A stretch of 64,000 bases of DNA from Prorocentrum cordatum (GCA_963575745.1 CAUYUJ010016060.1:380467-444466), one strand, 5' to 3'; counted from the stretch's first letter, positions 1 to 12,334 are shown. Notes: a model not told the origin generated them from the letters alone. Made by a program: numbers and translations.

Positions 1-46
1 ACAAGCTGTTGCGCACGTGCTGGGGGAGGGCGGCCCCAGGGGGGGG

Positions 47-155
47 GGCAGGAGGAGGAGGAGGGAGGAGGAGGAGGAGGAGGAGGAGGAGGAGGAGGAG
101 GAGGAGGAGGGGAGGGGGAGGGGGAGGGGGGGGGGAGGGGGAGGGGGAGGGGCGG
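47..155. repeat. GGA/GGGGGA purine tract
   Basis: (AGG)n followed by GGGGAG repeats and a run of nine G. G-quadruplex potential. Confidence 0.93.
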
Positions 156-564
156 AAGCCGGGTGGTGGGAGAGCGGGAGGCGTGGGGCGGGGCCCCCTC
201 GCCAGGGCGGGCCTCGCGGGCGTCGGGTCTACGCGCCCGGTCGCCGCTGGGGGGGAGGAGGGGGGGGAAGGCGGCGTGGCGGGTGTCCTGGCATCGCTTG
301 GACGTGTGCATGTGTTCTCGGCGAGGACCATCGAGGAGCATCCTTGACCATCGAGGAAAAAAAACACGCACGATTCCGACAAATGCACGGGAAATGGACG
401 TCCGAGCGACGGCAAGATGTGCGCGGGTGTCTTTGGGACGAGGTGTTGCTCGCTGTTTCCCGCTGCAGCCATCGTGCTGCCATCCATGAGAATCGAGCAG
501 TGGCGAAGCGTCCCGGCTCGCCTGTAGCCCCACCAAACAATGTTCTAAGAACCTTCTGTGGTTC

Positions 565-665
565 CCACGAAATGTTCTTAGAACATTTCTGGCTGGGACT
601 GTCTTGTTTTAACACATCGGGTTGATGTTCTTAGAACATTTTTGGGTTCTAAGAACATTTCGTGG
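565..665. repeat. Fold-back element with perfect 20-bp inverted ends
   Basis: CCACGAAATGTTCTTAGAAC at 565-584 has its exact reverse complement at 646-665. Further copies of the near-palindrome TGTTCTTAGAACA or TGTTCTAAGAACC lie at 541, 574 and 625. The size (101 bp) fits a small MITE or fold-back element. Confidence 0.75.
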
Positions 666-670
666 TAGGA

Positions 671-1827
671 CTACAGGAATGCCAGGACGGTCGGTCCCTA
701 CGGTCGGTCCCTGCTCATCAGAAGGAGCGCGGAAGAGGGGACGAGTGGGCTTTCTTCGCCACGGCGGGCCTCGGCCGCTCACCGACCCTGAGCTGAGGAG
801 CGGCCCGGTCGTCGTCGCTCCTCCTGGTCCCAAGGTGGTCCTTGCTTCAGCGTCTTGACTGTGTGGCTGGGGGCCCTTTCGGGCCCCTCTGGGGCGCAAT
901 GCTGGGCCCATCTTGGAGCTCCCTTGCAGGTGGAGACCTTACAGGCCGTCGTCGGGGCCAGAGTAGGGCCTCCAGAATGCCCAACAGAGCACCAAGACGG
1001 GGTCCCAAAGAAGCCCCAACAGGGGCCCCTCTTGGTCGTGGGCTCCTCTAGGAGCTCTCCTGGAACTGTCCGGTGCCCTCTAGGCCCACCTTTACGGCCA
1101 GAGGAGGGCCCGCAAAAGGCCCCAAGAAAGCCCGCAACGCGGCCCCCAACGATTCCACATCAAGGACCTTTGGTGTGTTATTGTCAGGGGCCCTTTTGGG
1201 CCCGTCTTGGAGGGCCCCAAGAACGCCCACGAGGGCATATTGCCTGCCAGCGGCTTTTTCTCGGATTCTCCCTCGTCCTTCCCCCTCCTCAACCCCCACG
1301 CGATGGAGTCGTCGAATCTACGCGTGCTGAGGCTTTCGCGCGGCATCCTGTTGGTTGAGTTATCCTGCGAGTGCGCTGGTCCCACTCGGGAGGATTACAC
1401 ATAATTTCGACTATGGCATCAGAGAGAATCGGGAGCGAAACATCAATGTTGTAGCAGTGTAACTCCGCGCGGCCCCTCGACCATGATATATGCGCATGCG
1501 AATAATCACATAGTTACATGTATGTTCGGCATTGCCAGTCCACAACATCAACACTCACAATACAACGCAATCCCTCACGCTTCGCGTATCCCCACCAGCG
1601 ATTCTGACTCGCCGCCGGCGCGCTCGCCCGCGGCCGCTGACAAAAAAGTATCCCCACCAGTCCATTCAGAAGCCCTGCCCATGAGAGCTGACGGGAAAGG
1701 GGACGGAGACACATCTAGGGAAACAAAGCGAGCAACCAGGGTGAACCGAGAGATCTCTGGGAGCAAGGGGGTGGTCTTGGAAGGCCGCTTCGGGCGATCC
1801 CTGGGGGCCGCGTGGGGGCGAGGGTAA
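671..1827. other. Non-coding stretch, weak GGCC-family relics
   Basis: 850-1230 has GGGCCC(C/T)TT and GTCTTGGAGGGCC phrases related to the GGCC family. The rest shows no structure or convincing coding. Confidence 0.5.
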
Positions 1828-1962
1828 GAGGAGGAGGAGCAGGAGGAGGTTGTGGACGAGGAGGAATAGGAGGACGAGGACGAGGACGAGGACGCGGATG
1901 AGGACGAGGACGAAGAGGACGAGGAGGACGAGGACTAGGATGAGGACGACGCGGACGAGGAG
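1828..1962. repeat. GAGGAC/GAGGAG purine-rich repeat
   Basis: Imperfect GAGGACGAGGAC units. Confidence 0.85.
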
Positions 1963-2319
1963 TCATGAAATCATCTAGAGGTATTCTTGCGGCTGTTGCT
2001 GCTGCTGGTGCTCTCTGGCAGTTTGGGGGGCCCTCTTGGAACCCTCTTGGTAACCTTGTAAGGCTTCTTGGGATCATCTTGGAGGTCATCGATTATAAGA
2101 TGGGGGGGTCCCAAGCTCAGCTCCCATCAACACTCACAACACAACGCAATTCCTGCGCACCTTGCTGCGCTGCGTCGTTCTGCGTCACGCCCATGATGCG
2201 TGTCTTTGTCTCCTCATTGGCAGGCACACTTCTGTTCGGTCTACGTACTTTTTAATTGAAGACCATGTTGTTCGCCCGCGCGCTAAGCGGCTTATGGCAT
2301 GACGTCTGATCCCAGTGAG

Positions 2320-2960
2320 TGTCCCGCGAAAGTGGTCACAGGTACGCAGTTGGCAGCGCCCAGGGAGGGGAGGTCCCGTTTGCGTCCCCGTAGGACGCAG
2401 GTGTCCCCCCCCCAGGCAGTTACGCGCTTGGCAGCGCCGAGGGACGAGGAATTCCGCGTGGGCCCACGCAGGACGTCGCCCCGCTGGCTTTTCCGCGATC
2501 TCACGATAGTGGGCGCAGCTGCGCGCAGGGACAAGAAAGTCCGTATGGATTCCTGCAGGACCTCGGCCCGCCAGGGTCCCCACAAGGTCACGAATTAGGT
2601 GACCGCTGCGCGGTTAGCAGCGCCCTCCCCTGGGAAGGGAGGTCCCGTCGGGGCCACGTAGGATTTAATACCGTTGGACCTACAAGCGTATCACGGAAGT
2701 GACGCCCCTTTCGCAGTTGGCACAGCCAGGGCGGCGATGTTTGGTTTTGATATGGGTAAGACCACTCTGCGTTGAATTCCCTACAAGCCGCACGAGTCTG
2801 CCGACAGTCTCGCAGTGAACGCTACCCAAGGGGGTGCGGTCCAGTTTCGATCCTGGTGGGGCCGCACTGCGCTGGACCCGCAACGAGCCCACGAACGTGG
2901 CGACGATGGCGCAGTTGGCAGCACTTGGCAGCACCTGGGAGGGCGAATTGCGAGGAGGCG
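2320..2960. repeat. Diverged GCAGTTGGCAGCGCC repeat
   Basis: Units of roughly 100 bp share (C/G)GCAGTTGGCAGC(G/A)CC and GGGAGGTCCCGT(T/C). A last part (2860-2950) has GCTGGACCCGCAACGAGCCC, also seen at 38.7-39.3 kb. Confidence 0.5.
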
Positions 2961-3564
2961 GGAGGAAGCAGCGAGCCACAGTATCCTATGCAAAAGGAGG
3001 GCTCTACAGGGTGAGCAAACGACACGCAAGCTTGACTGTCGGTCCTCGAAGCTCGATCCTCGATGCCCTTTCCCGTCTCAGTATTGTCATTTCCATCCCC
3101 GCCGCCAGCTTAGGGCACCTGAGTCGGTAAAGTGAGCGCCATCATCCCACCCCCAACGGCGGAGATTGGCACCGCAGACCCGAGGGTGAGGACATCTGTC
3201 CCTACCTGGGGGGTCGAACGGACAGTGGGGCCAAGGCATTCCTTGCGAGAGTCAGGATGCGGTGGGGCCGTGTGTTGGGAGTGTGCCCGGGAGGCTTCAG
3301 ATCCAGGAGGACTCCTCACCTGATGAGGGCGGCACTCAGACCCTGGATTCCTTATCCACCAGCTTCCCGACCCTGGATTTCTTACCCAAGGATTCCTCGT
3401 TCCATGTTGTCAACACCTCATGTCCAACGATGCTGACTCCCCTCCTCCTGAGGCCGCCGCGATGGCCCTCGCGCCGTGGACGCCACGGTCGCCGGCCGAT
3501 CCCCTCGCCGTCGAGGATCCACTGTCACCGACGCCCCGCCGGCCACGGTGAAGTCGTGGTGATC

Positions 3565-3782
3565 ATGGTAATGATGCAATGGTAGTGGTCATGATGGGTG
3601 ATGATGGGCATGATGGCGATGATAATGATGAGGAGGAGAACGAGGAGCAAGAGGAATAAGAAGGGGGAGAACAGCGAGGAGGAAGATGAGGAAGGGAGAA
3701 GGGTGAGGACGACAAGGGAATGGATGATGCGATGAGCAAGGGGGAGGAAAATACAAGGAAGAGGATGAGGAGGAGGGGGGGA
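3565..3782. repeat. ATGATG then GAGGA low-complexity
   Basis: GTGATGATGGGCATGATGGC grading into GAGGAGGAAGATGAGG. Confidence 0.8.
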
Positions 3783-4919
3783 ATGCTACGGTTGTTTTGA
3801 TTGATAGGGGGGGGCTCGGTCCCGAAGGACTTCCCGAGGCCTCTGGGGACCTCTGGAGGCACGGGGAAGCGTTGTGTTCGTGTCCGCGTTTTTGTCATTG
3901 CTTGGGCCCCCAGGGGCCTGGAGGCCCGTGGAGGCTTCAGGGGATGTCCGCTGAGGGAGAGAGGAGGAGGCGGGAGAAGGAGGAGAGAAACTCTACGTTT
4001 CGTTCGATGCGTGGCCCTCTGCCCCTCCCCAGGGCCCCCCTCCCCTGAGCTGTGTCCTGCCGGCCCCGAGGCCCAGAACCAGCCTCCCGGAGGCCACGCA
4101 CGGCGACAGATGGGGCGCCCCGGCTATCGGCTACATTCCCAGGCGCCAGAAGTCTTCGATGTCTGTTGCCTTGGGCGGCGACACAGAAATCAGTTTTTCC
4201 TTCACTTGGGCCGCACTTGGCTCGCACTTGGCCCTTCCTCCTGTTCCTCCTCGCCTTTCCTCTCCGCCTCACCCTTCTCGCTCTTCCCGTCTCCTTGCTG
4301 TGAAGTCGCGACTCCGGTGCAAATCCAGAACCACATGCGTTCCAACATCGGGCCCACGCCGGACAGCCCCAGAGGCCACGTACGCTCCCATGGAGAGCGG
4401 ATACCACAGGCCGGGCGCCCCGACTTCTCCGAGGCGCCGGCGGCGACTACGGCGGCTTCGGCGACGACGGCGGCGCCGCCGCCGCAGTGGACGGCGGCGC
4501 TGGCTGGCCCGCGGCTGCGCCGCTCCCGCTGCCCCGGCTCGAGCGCCGGCGCCGCGCCCGCGCCGTTCCCCCCCGGGCGCGGCCGCGGCGAGCGCGCGGC
4601 GCCCTCTTCCGGGGAGGGGCACAGGCCGCGTTGCTCGTGTGCTACGGCGGAGCGTTGGTGAAGGAATGCGCCCAGCGGTTTGGCAGCCTCGGGGCTCTCG
4701 GCGGTGTGCCAGCCTCGGGGGTGCGCTGCATCAGCTGTGCCTCGTCGAGAGCGTTCTGGGGGTGGCCAGATCGTCCGGAACGGCCGCCCGAGTCCCGACA
4801 TCGTTGTATTGTGGGGGCGGTCGTTCAGGAATGTGCCCATGAGGCGTCAGACCTTGGATGATTTCGTATATGATAAGGGTGGTTCTGGATTCCTTGTTCA
4901 GACAGGTTGAGAGGCTGGG

Positions 4920-5466
4920 GTTGGGAGCACTGATTACATCATCAGTATTACCGCGTATGTTGAAGGCGTTCATTATACAGTCGAGCACACTGCCATTGGC
5001 CGTCGCATCATCCAAACCCTCTGTATCTTGAATTGCCCGCCGACTGTGATGGTACTTCTGCTTGAACTTAATTTGATGTTTCGCTTCCATCTCGCTAGAA
5101 GCGAAAATCTCGCTCATCGCACTTACGCGTCTGTCCTTCATCTCAGAGCGTGAATTACCTAGCTTTCGCTTCCAGGAAAAACCAAGTCATACAACGCGCC
5201 TCCTCGTCAAGCGGCCTGACCAGTATAGGCCGTAGTTTGGCATCGCTTGGTATCTCTTGGAAGCGAGGGTGGTCAAAAGCGAGGTAGGTTTGTTGTTCCC
5301 CTATCATCGTCAGCAGATCATCCTGAAGAACCCTGCTCTGCGCATCACGGACTTGGCCAGTATAGTCTGGTATCACGGGGAAGCCATCAAGAAAACCCTT
5401 TGTGTTACCTATACGACCAACCTTCGGGTGATAAAGAGATTGTGGGGGGCGGGAGGGGGGTGAACC
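4920..5466 (-). pseudogene. Unrecognised coding remnant, one frameshift
   Basis: Two minus-strand ORFs (5502-5155, then 5141-4731 in another frame) read like one ordinary globular protein, quite unlike the low-complexity translations around them: VIPDYTGQVRDAQSRVLQDD, AFDHPRFQEIPSDAKLRP, TWFFLEAKAR, then MKDRRVSAMSEIFASSEMEA and RRAIQDTEGLDDATANGSVL. The frame changes near 5145 at a sequence (CTAGGTAATT) that could be an indel or a splice donor. Base composition is less GC-rich than the neighbourhood. The upstream part is cut off by the ATCGATCTC repeat array (5.5-5.8 kb). I do not recognise the family. Confidence 0.45.
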
Positions 5467-5499
5467 AACATCTGACTCAAACGATCTCACTAGCGATCG

Positions 5500-5825
5500 C
5501 ACTCAACGGGACAACACGGGACACCACGGGACACTTGTCGATCTCATTATCGATCTCATTATCGATCTCACTCAACGGGACACCACGGGACAGATCGGGG
5601 CACCACATCGATCTCAGTATCGATGTCAGGATCGATCTCATTATCGATCTCACTATCGATCTCACTATCGATCCCACTATCGATCGCACTCAACGGGACA
5701 CCACGGGAAACCACGGGACGCCACGGGACACCTTTCGATCTTACAGTAGGTCGAGAGGTGCCACTATCAGTCCCACTATCGATCTCACTATCGATCTCAC
5801 TCAACGGGACACCATAGGACACCAC
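5500..5825. repeat. ATCGATCTC / CAACGGGACACC compound repeat
   Basis: Alternating blocks of (TATCGATCTCAC)n and CAACGGGACACCACGGGAC. Unit length is about 12 bp inside the ATCGATCTC blocks. ORFs rich in Ile, Ser and Asp are shadows. Confidence 0.9.
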
Positions 5826-5971
5826 TACTGGACACCCTGGGGGTCTCCGTTCCCTTGCGATCGCATCCCCCAACCACCGATCGTTAGCACCGAATCGAAC
5901 ATACATAATTTGTGAGCGTGGGTTTAGCGCAGCAGTACCTTTAGCGCCACTATAGACCGTAACATATACAT

Positions 5972-6065
5972 AATTATTGCTCCTCTTCCTTCTCCTCCTC
6001 CTACTCCTCCTCCTCGTCCTCCTCCTCCTCTCTGTCCTCCTCCTCCTCCTCCTCCTCCTCCTCAT
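5972..6065. repeat. TCC trinucleotide tract
   Basis: CTCCTCCTC almost throughout. Confidence 0.93.
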
Positions 6066-7959
6066 CCCCCTCCCTGTCCCAAACTTCAAGCTTGCATGTT
6101 AGAGGTCGGTTTTTGCGGTTTTGTTTTTTGCCTCGGGGGTCTCGCCCTCCCTTGAGGTGACGTGCGGGCTGCATGCTGCGCTGCGGAAAAGAACAAATCC
6201 TCCTCTTCCTCCTTCTTGCCACGTTCGAGGGTTGCTGGGGGCTCCAGAGGGGTGCTAAGTAACGACCAAGCGTCAGGGTGCCAGAATAACGTTCCAGGAT
6301 GCAGGGTGCGTTATCGTTTCACCGGAAGGGGGGGGTCCTTGATCGTTTGCCGGGGTGGGGTCCGATCGGCAGCGATGTTGCACCCTTGGTGCCGACGACT
6401 CATGCAGAGGTCGTGGCGGAACCTAGGAGGAATGTAAGCGGACCAATGCAGTAGCGACTCCGCATCGCGAACGGGACGCAATACGGAATTCACAATTCTT
6501 TCTGCACCTGGAACGACACGCAATAAAGAACTTGTCGCGGCCCCGCAACCTCCAAACAATTGTAGGAGCACGAGGAAAAATCACAAGTTAATCCCCGATC
6601 AGCAACGGATCGCGATACGGAGCCCGATGCGGAATGCATTAATGATTGGGCAAGTGCCAAGGCCCGCGGCATTCCTCATGCCCTTGGTCCATCCCCAGTG
6701 CGCGTCCACTCGCTTCAGCACCTGGGATGGTACACAATATCTCCGAGCGGGCCAAGAACACACAGAAGAGGGCTGTTGGACGGCGTCCCGAAGGCCTCGA
6801 CAGGGCCCCAATAGGGCCACGAAGTAGGCTGCAGGTTGGTATCCGTGTCTTGGAAAGGTCTCGAGGGTCCAAGATGGCCCCAAGAGGGCCACGAAGTAGG
6901 CTGCAGGTTGTAATTCGCTTTTCAGGCAGCTTGCGCGGTGTTGGATTGGAGGCCCATGCGATGCGGCGACAACGCGATTCCCTTTCGCTAGACGCATGCG
7001 GCCGAAAGTATCGAGGAGTGCATCCGAGCGCCATTGCTCATACCATGTATCCTCCCAGCTGCTTCCTCCCAACACGATCATTGTCTTCCTCACTCATCCA
7101 AGGGTTCCGTGTCCGATGCCCTCGCTGCACGAAGGGGGGGGGGGGTTTTGAGTATCTTCCTCCGAGAATCCGACTCTGGTCTCGGTGGAGCCTTCCTTTA
7201 CCTCAACTCCTCCCCGTCCTCTGCTCCCTCCTCTCCTCATTCCCCCTCGTCTCTCCTTCTCTTGAACGCGCGAGGGGGGGGAGGAGCAGGAGGAGGAGGA
7301 TGAGAAGGAGGAGGAGACGGAGAAGGCACGGGGTGGTGCAAAAGGGAGGAACAGGCGAGTAGGGTCGAGGAGGGGGAGAGCAGGGCGAGGGGAAGGACGA
7401 GGAGGGCGAAGACGAGAGAGGCGGCGGGGAGGCGGGAGGGAGGGGGGAAGCATGGATCGGAGAGGAGCGCGCGAGGGCCGCCCCCTATGCCCCTCCCCTA
7501 GTGGCCTCTGGCTCGTCCCGCTCCGCGCCTTCGTGGCCGCGACCGGACTTTCCCACGCGGCGCGCCGATGGAGGTGCCGGGCGCCCCGGATGGTCCGTGG
7601 GACCAGGCTCAGGGGTGCGGAAGTCCAGGCCGCCCAGTCGGCTGCATGACAGAGTGGCCCTTCGCCGGAGTGGCCTTCGGTGCGTGGCTTTCGGGAGGCG
7701 CTGCGGGGCCAAGCCCAGGCACGCAGGCCGGCACCTGTCGCACAGCACGCAACGGCCGGCACGCCGCGCACCAGAGGGCTTTCTTGCTTAGGGTCATTCT
7801 TGCGCGCAGCCCACCCAAGCCGGTCGAAGTACTCGGGGGTGGCCACGAGGGGGGCGACTCGGTTTCTGATCGTTCCCATGTTTTGTTTCTCTTAGTTTGG
7901 CTTGACGTTTGGTGGTGTTCTGCGTGGCGTGTGGTTTTGCAAATCTTCTCGGATACCCG
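6066..7959. other. No gene recognised
   Basis: Apart from the 72-bp duplication at 6.8 kb and G/A-rich sequence at 7.27-7.45 kb, nothing is identifiable. Open frames here lack domain-like composition. Confidence 0.5.
6780..6925. repeat. Two-copy direct repeat
   Basis: GGCCCCAATAGGGCCACGAA and GGCCCCAAGAGGGCCACGAA, each followed by GTAGGCTGCAGGTTG, about 72 bp apart. Confidence 0.75.
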
Positions 7960-8300
7960 CACACTTCAAATCAATGCAGGAATGTCTGACACTAGGAATC
8001 CATGTGCAACACGCCCATAGATCTGTCGACGTGAAGCAGCACATAAGGACTTTGTGTGCAATGCTGTGCAAGAACCAGCATGTGAATCCCAAGCAGAAAA
8101 TCCATTGTACAGCACCATAACAGGAATTCATGTATAAGCCGCACACTGCAAATCAATGTGCAAGCGCCCCACCGAACGAAACCGATTGTAAAGCCACTCC
8201 AGATGATTTCACTTGTAAGCCACATTCTAGGAATCAACATGCAAATCCACAACACAATCAATCCTAGTGTACAGCCTCAGAAGGATTTCAGTTTTGTAAT
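7960..8300. repeat. Diverged 26-34-bp repeat
   Basis: Units end in (TG)TGCAAGC or TGTAAGCC and contain GGAATC or AAATCAA (AGGAATCCATGTGCAAC, GCAAATCAATGTGCAAGC, GATTTCACTTGTAAGCC). Confidence 0.5.
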
Positions 8301-8469
8301 CCAAACAATTCGGATCACATTGTGGATCACCCACGCTTTGAATGTCGTTTGGTACAGGAAACGGACAAACATTGAGACGAATTCATAACAAGCTTTTCCC
8401 AGGGAAGGACCCAACAGCATGCACCAGTGAGTAACGCAGTTGTGAGAGTCGTTTTCGGCGAAAACCCAA

Positions 8470-8705
8470 TCGCCGCCCTCCCGCTTCAAGTCCCGCCCGT
8501 TCGGTCCCGCCCGACCCGCCCTCTTCAACGCCCCGCCTGCCCGGCCCACTCGTTCGCGTCCTCTTGTTCGCTTGCGTGGAAAGTGGCCCGCCCCTTTAAT
8601 GTCCCGTCCGTCCGGTCCGCCCGTCAGGATCCGCCCGCCCGACACGGCCATTCGGGTCCGCCCGCCCGACACTCTCTTTAAGGCCCGCCCGACCGACCCG
8701 CTCTG
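8470..8705. repeat. GTCCGCCCGCCCGAC repeat
   Basis: About nine short CCCGCCCG(A/T)-type units in a C-rich stretch, for example GTCCGCCCGCCCGACAC twice near 8625-8675. Confidence 0.55.
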
Positions 8706-8927
8706 GTCTTTTCCTACCGGTGCTGACACAATTGCTGGCATGAAGGAATGGAGCTCCCAAAGACAGGCACGCTCAGAATCGAATGAGGGTGGGAGGCGAG
8801 GCCTCGTACTGTACATGTTGTGTGGCGCACGGGCAGACGAGAGCTAACAGTATTTCGATGATTACTGTGGGTTGTTAGTAGTTGTGATAATGACCGTGAT
8901 GGCGATGGAGGAGGAGGAGGAGCTGGA

Positions 8928-8981
8928 TGATGATGATGATGATGATGCTGATGATGATGATGATGATGATGATGGCGATGG

Positions 8982-9013
<32 letters not shown>

Positions 9014-9104
9014 CTGATGATGATGATGATGATGATGATGATGGTGATGGTGATGGTGATGGTGATGGTGATGGTGATGGTGATGTTGATGGTGATGGTG
9101 ATGG

Positions 9105-9136
<32 letters not shown>

Positions 9137-9148
9137 ATGGTTATGATT

Positions 9149-9194
<46 letters not shown>

Positions 9195-9265
9195 GGAGGA
9201 GGAGGAGGAGGAGGAGGAGGAGGAGGGGGAGGAGGAGGAGCAGGAGGAGAAGGAGAAAGAGGAGG
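8928..9265. repeat. GAT trinucleotide array passing into GAG
   Basis: Nearly pure (GAT)n with GGT and GCT interruptions to about 9195, then (GAG)n. All frames are open, giving poly-Asp and poly-Met on plus and poly-His and poly-Ile on minus. Confidence 0.96.
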
Positions 9266-9657
9266 AGGAGACGCCCCAGCGATGCGCAGGGCCAGGTGCT
9301 GAGCAACAGCACGTTGGACTCCATCCCCAGGGGGGGGGACGGGCTGGGACTGCGCGGCGGGCTTCCCCCCTCCCCTCGACATGGCACCGGTCGGGCGACG
9401 GGATCTACAGTCAGCGCGCCTAGTAAGGACGCGCGCCTTCATCTAGGATCCCCTTGCGTCTTTGCCTCTGTGGCCCGTCCTTTGCCGCTTTCACTGGTCG
9501 CCGCCGCCCGAAAAAATCCCAACTTCAGCCTCCAAGGGTCTTGCGCCTTTACCACGCGTCCTTCATATACGTTCTGACTGTACACGCATCCACCGGCCCT
9601 GGGCCCGGCCCGCCCGCACACACCTGCCTCCCTGGCCCAGCCAGGCGCCGTTTCGTC

Positions 9658-9960
9658 AGGTGGGCCTCCTCCTCCTTCTCCTCCTCCTCCTCTTCCTCCT
9701 CCTCCTCCTCCTGCTCCTCCTGCTCCTCCTCCTCGTCAGGTGGGGCCCGACACAACGAGCGGCAGCACGGGGGAGTGCGGGTGGCAGCAGAGCGGTCGGC
9801 CTGTTAGGAGCAGGCGGAGGCGGAGGAGGGGGAGGCGAAGGGTGGGGAGTGTGGGGGGCTGGACCTGGCGAGGAGGCGTCAGAAGAGGCATCGGAGGAGG
9901 AGGAGGAGGAGGAGGAGGAGGAGGAGGGGACGGAGGAGGAGGAGGAGGAGGTGGCGGAAG
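9658..9960. repeat. TCC tract and GGA tract in opposed orientation
   Basis: TCC-rich 9665-9737 and GGA-rich 9895-9955, about 160 bp apart, which could pair as a long imperfect stem. Confidence 0.9.
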
Positions 9961-10317
9961 AAGGTCTATAGGGGCCTTCGCGCCCTCATAAGTAGGTTCC
10001 TCCCAGGGACGCTCTCGGGGGAGGGGTGGTAAGTTTTGCTGCCGCTCCGGATCCCGACCCCGGGAGGTCCCCGGCGGTCGCCGGAGGCCTCCAGAGGCCC
10101 GAGGAGGGCCAGCAGCGCCCGAGCACCTCTCGAGGGTCGAAGGCAGAAACTGACGGGGACGGGGGGGGGAGCTCTCGGGGAAGCCCGCTCAACGTTCCCG
10201 CCCCCCTGCCCCCCCCCCTGGGCGCCATGGTGGGCCTGGACCTCGGCCGCGGCTGCTTCGCCAGCGCGCCGTGCCGCGCCGCTCAGCCGGAGCTCTGCGC
10301 TTTCTTCGTTCGGCCTC

Positions 10318-10395
10318 CCTTCCCTCCCTTCTCCTACTCCTCCTCCTCCTCCTCCTTCTCCTCCTTCTCATCCTCCTCCTCCTCCTCCTGTCAGT
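10318..10395. repeat. TCC tract
   Basis: CTCCTCCTC with CTT interruptions. Confidence 0.9.
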
Positions 10396-11260
10396 CTCCT
10401 CCTGTCAATCTCCTCTCCTCGTCCTGCTATTCCTCACCGCTTCCAGCAGTATGGGATGTGGGCCTGTTGCCAAAAGCGTCTGATCTGAAAAAAGAAGTCT
10501 TGGCAGCCTGGATGCGATTTCCGAGCTCTATCAGAAAAGCCGGAGTCGGGGTCACACGCGATTTAAGAGACCTCACCGGCTCAACGTGCCCCGTCTGAAC
10601 CCTTCCAAGCATGGTTGCCATCTTTCTTTTCGAAGAGGGCAGGACTGAAACATACAGCCTCCTGGCTTTTTGGTATTGCGCTTGAAACCTGGGTGTGAAT
10701 ACCCAGAGTCAAGCAGTTCATCATTTCTGGGCACGTCTCTGCGCGCCAGATCCAGGGAAATCATCGGCCCTAGGATCAAACTTGGCCAGCCCAAGATCGA
10801 CTTCGGGGGGACTTAAAGCATCACGTTATACATCGATCAGTTGACGGCACACTTCTGCACCCAACGGTCCGTTGGCGGCCGAACACACATTCGAACACGA
10901 CGCCACAGCGAAGGGGCCCCCTTGGAGCGTGCCACAGCTTGCGTGCAATTGCAAGTCCTGATTCTCGGCTGGAATGGCCGTGCAAGCAAACCGACTTCTC
11001 TTTGGGCAGAAACGAAGCTCCGATCCCCTCGCCATTTCATGGATGGCGACGGGCACGGCTGTCATTTTCGGATAACGAAAGCGTTATTCAAACGTTTCAA
11101 CTAATCAACACAATACAGGCTTGCTTTGTTTAAGCGCCATTGCACACACACACACGTGTTCATTACGATGGTACCTTCTCTTCGCCTCCTTCGTACCTAC
11201 CCCACATGCCATGATGGGCATACGGAGGCCCCCTCATGACACGAGTGATATTGCCTCTCT
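10396..11260. other. No gene recognised
   Basis: Mixed-composition DNA without tandem structure. Short ORFs on both strands have no recognisable motif. Confidence 0.5.
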
Positions 11261-11261
11261 A

Positions 11262-11385
11262 TCGTTCTCTCCCTCTCTCTCTCTCTCGGTCTCTATCTCT
11301 CTCTCTCTCTCCCTCTCGCTCTCTCTCTCTCTTTTTCTCTCCCTCTTTTTTGTATATATCTCCCTCTCTCTCTCGTCATTTTTGG
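11262..11385. repeat. CT dinucleotide tract
   Basis: Runs of TCTCTCTC with short interruptions. Confidence 0.95.
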
Positions 11386-11699
11386 TTGTAAGCGTATGGA
11401 TGAGGGGAGTTCGTGTGTGTGTTCCATCATTGTACTCCGCTGCAGTGTGCCGTTTCCCCCTCCTCCCCCTATTCTGGGATGCCCGGGTGTTTGTGCTTGC
11501 TGATCGCAATTCACAGTTTGCTGCTTCTCCTCCTTTCGATCCTCCTTCGGTCCCTTCCCCGTCTCCCTCCTTCGAGGGCGGGGCAGCCAGGCGACGGAGT
11601 GGGCACCTAGTATCGGAGCGGATCTGGATTGGGATACTAGTTGTGAGTGGGTGGGTGGGCGGGGTGGGCTTGTTGAGTTGTTGGGCACAAGGGGAATGA

Positions 11700-12089
11700 C
11701 GACGTGGAAAGCGATGATGCTGGTGGTGGTGATGGCGATACTGATGCTGATGCTGATGCTGGTGCTGATGACGACGACGATGATGATACTGATGATGATG
11801 ATGCTGATGCTGGTGATTATGATGATGAGGAGGAGGATTATGATGCTGATGATGATGCTGATGACGACGGCGATGATAATCATGCTGATGATACTACAGA
11901 TGACGATCACGATGCTTATGATGCTGATAATGATGTCGATGATGATGACGATGATGATGATACTGAACATGATGATGCTTATGCTGATGAGGCTGATGAT
12001 GTTGATGGTCGTGGTGATTCTTGGTATGATGATCAGTGGCATCTTGATGGTGATGCTGATACTGATGATGATGATGATGATGATGATGC

Positions 12090-12124
<35 letters not shown>

Positions 12125-12175
12125 GCTATGATGACTATGATGACGCTGACTGCTATGATGATGAAGAGTGACAGG
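11700..12175. repeat. Imperfect GAT array
   Basis: GATGATGCT/GATGACGAT variants across 470 bp. Flanked by a CT tract on the left and GA tracts on the right. Confidence 0.93.
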
Positions 12176-12334
12176 ATGCCTGGAGATGAGAGCACGTGAT
12201 TGGGAGCAGAGGAAGAGGAGGGAGAGGGTGAGGGGGCAGAGGAGGAGGAGGATAATGGGAGAACCTGCCAGAAGCCCTCGTTCTCTTCCTCCTCCTCCTC
12301 CTCTCCCGCGCCGTCGTCGTCCCCATCCCCGCTG

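Noticed and set aside
9-625. Gly/Arg/Glu-rich ORFs at the window start
   Set aside because: Caused by the GGA/GGGGA tract and continuing into the fold-back element.
8714-9577. Poly-His, poly-Asp and poly-Met ORFs
   Set aside because: Codon runs of the GAT/GAG array; no flanking domain.
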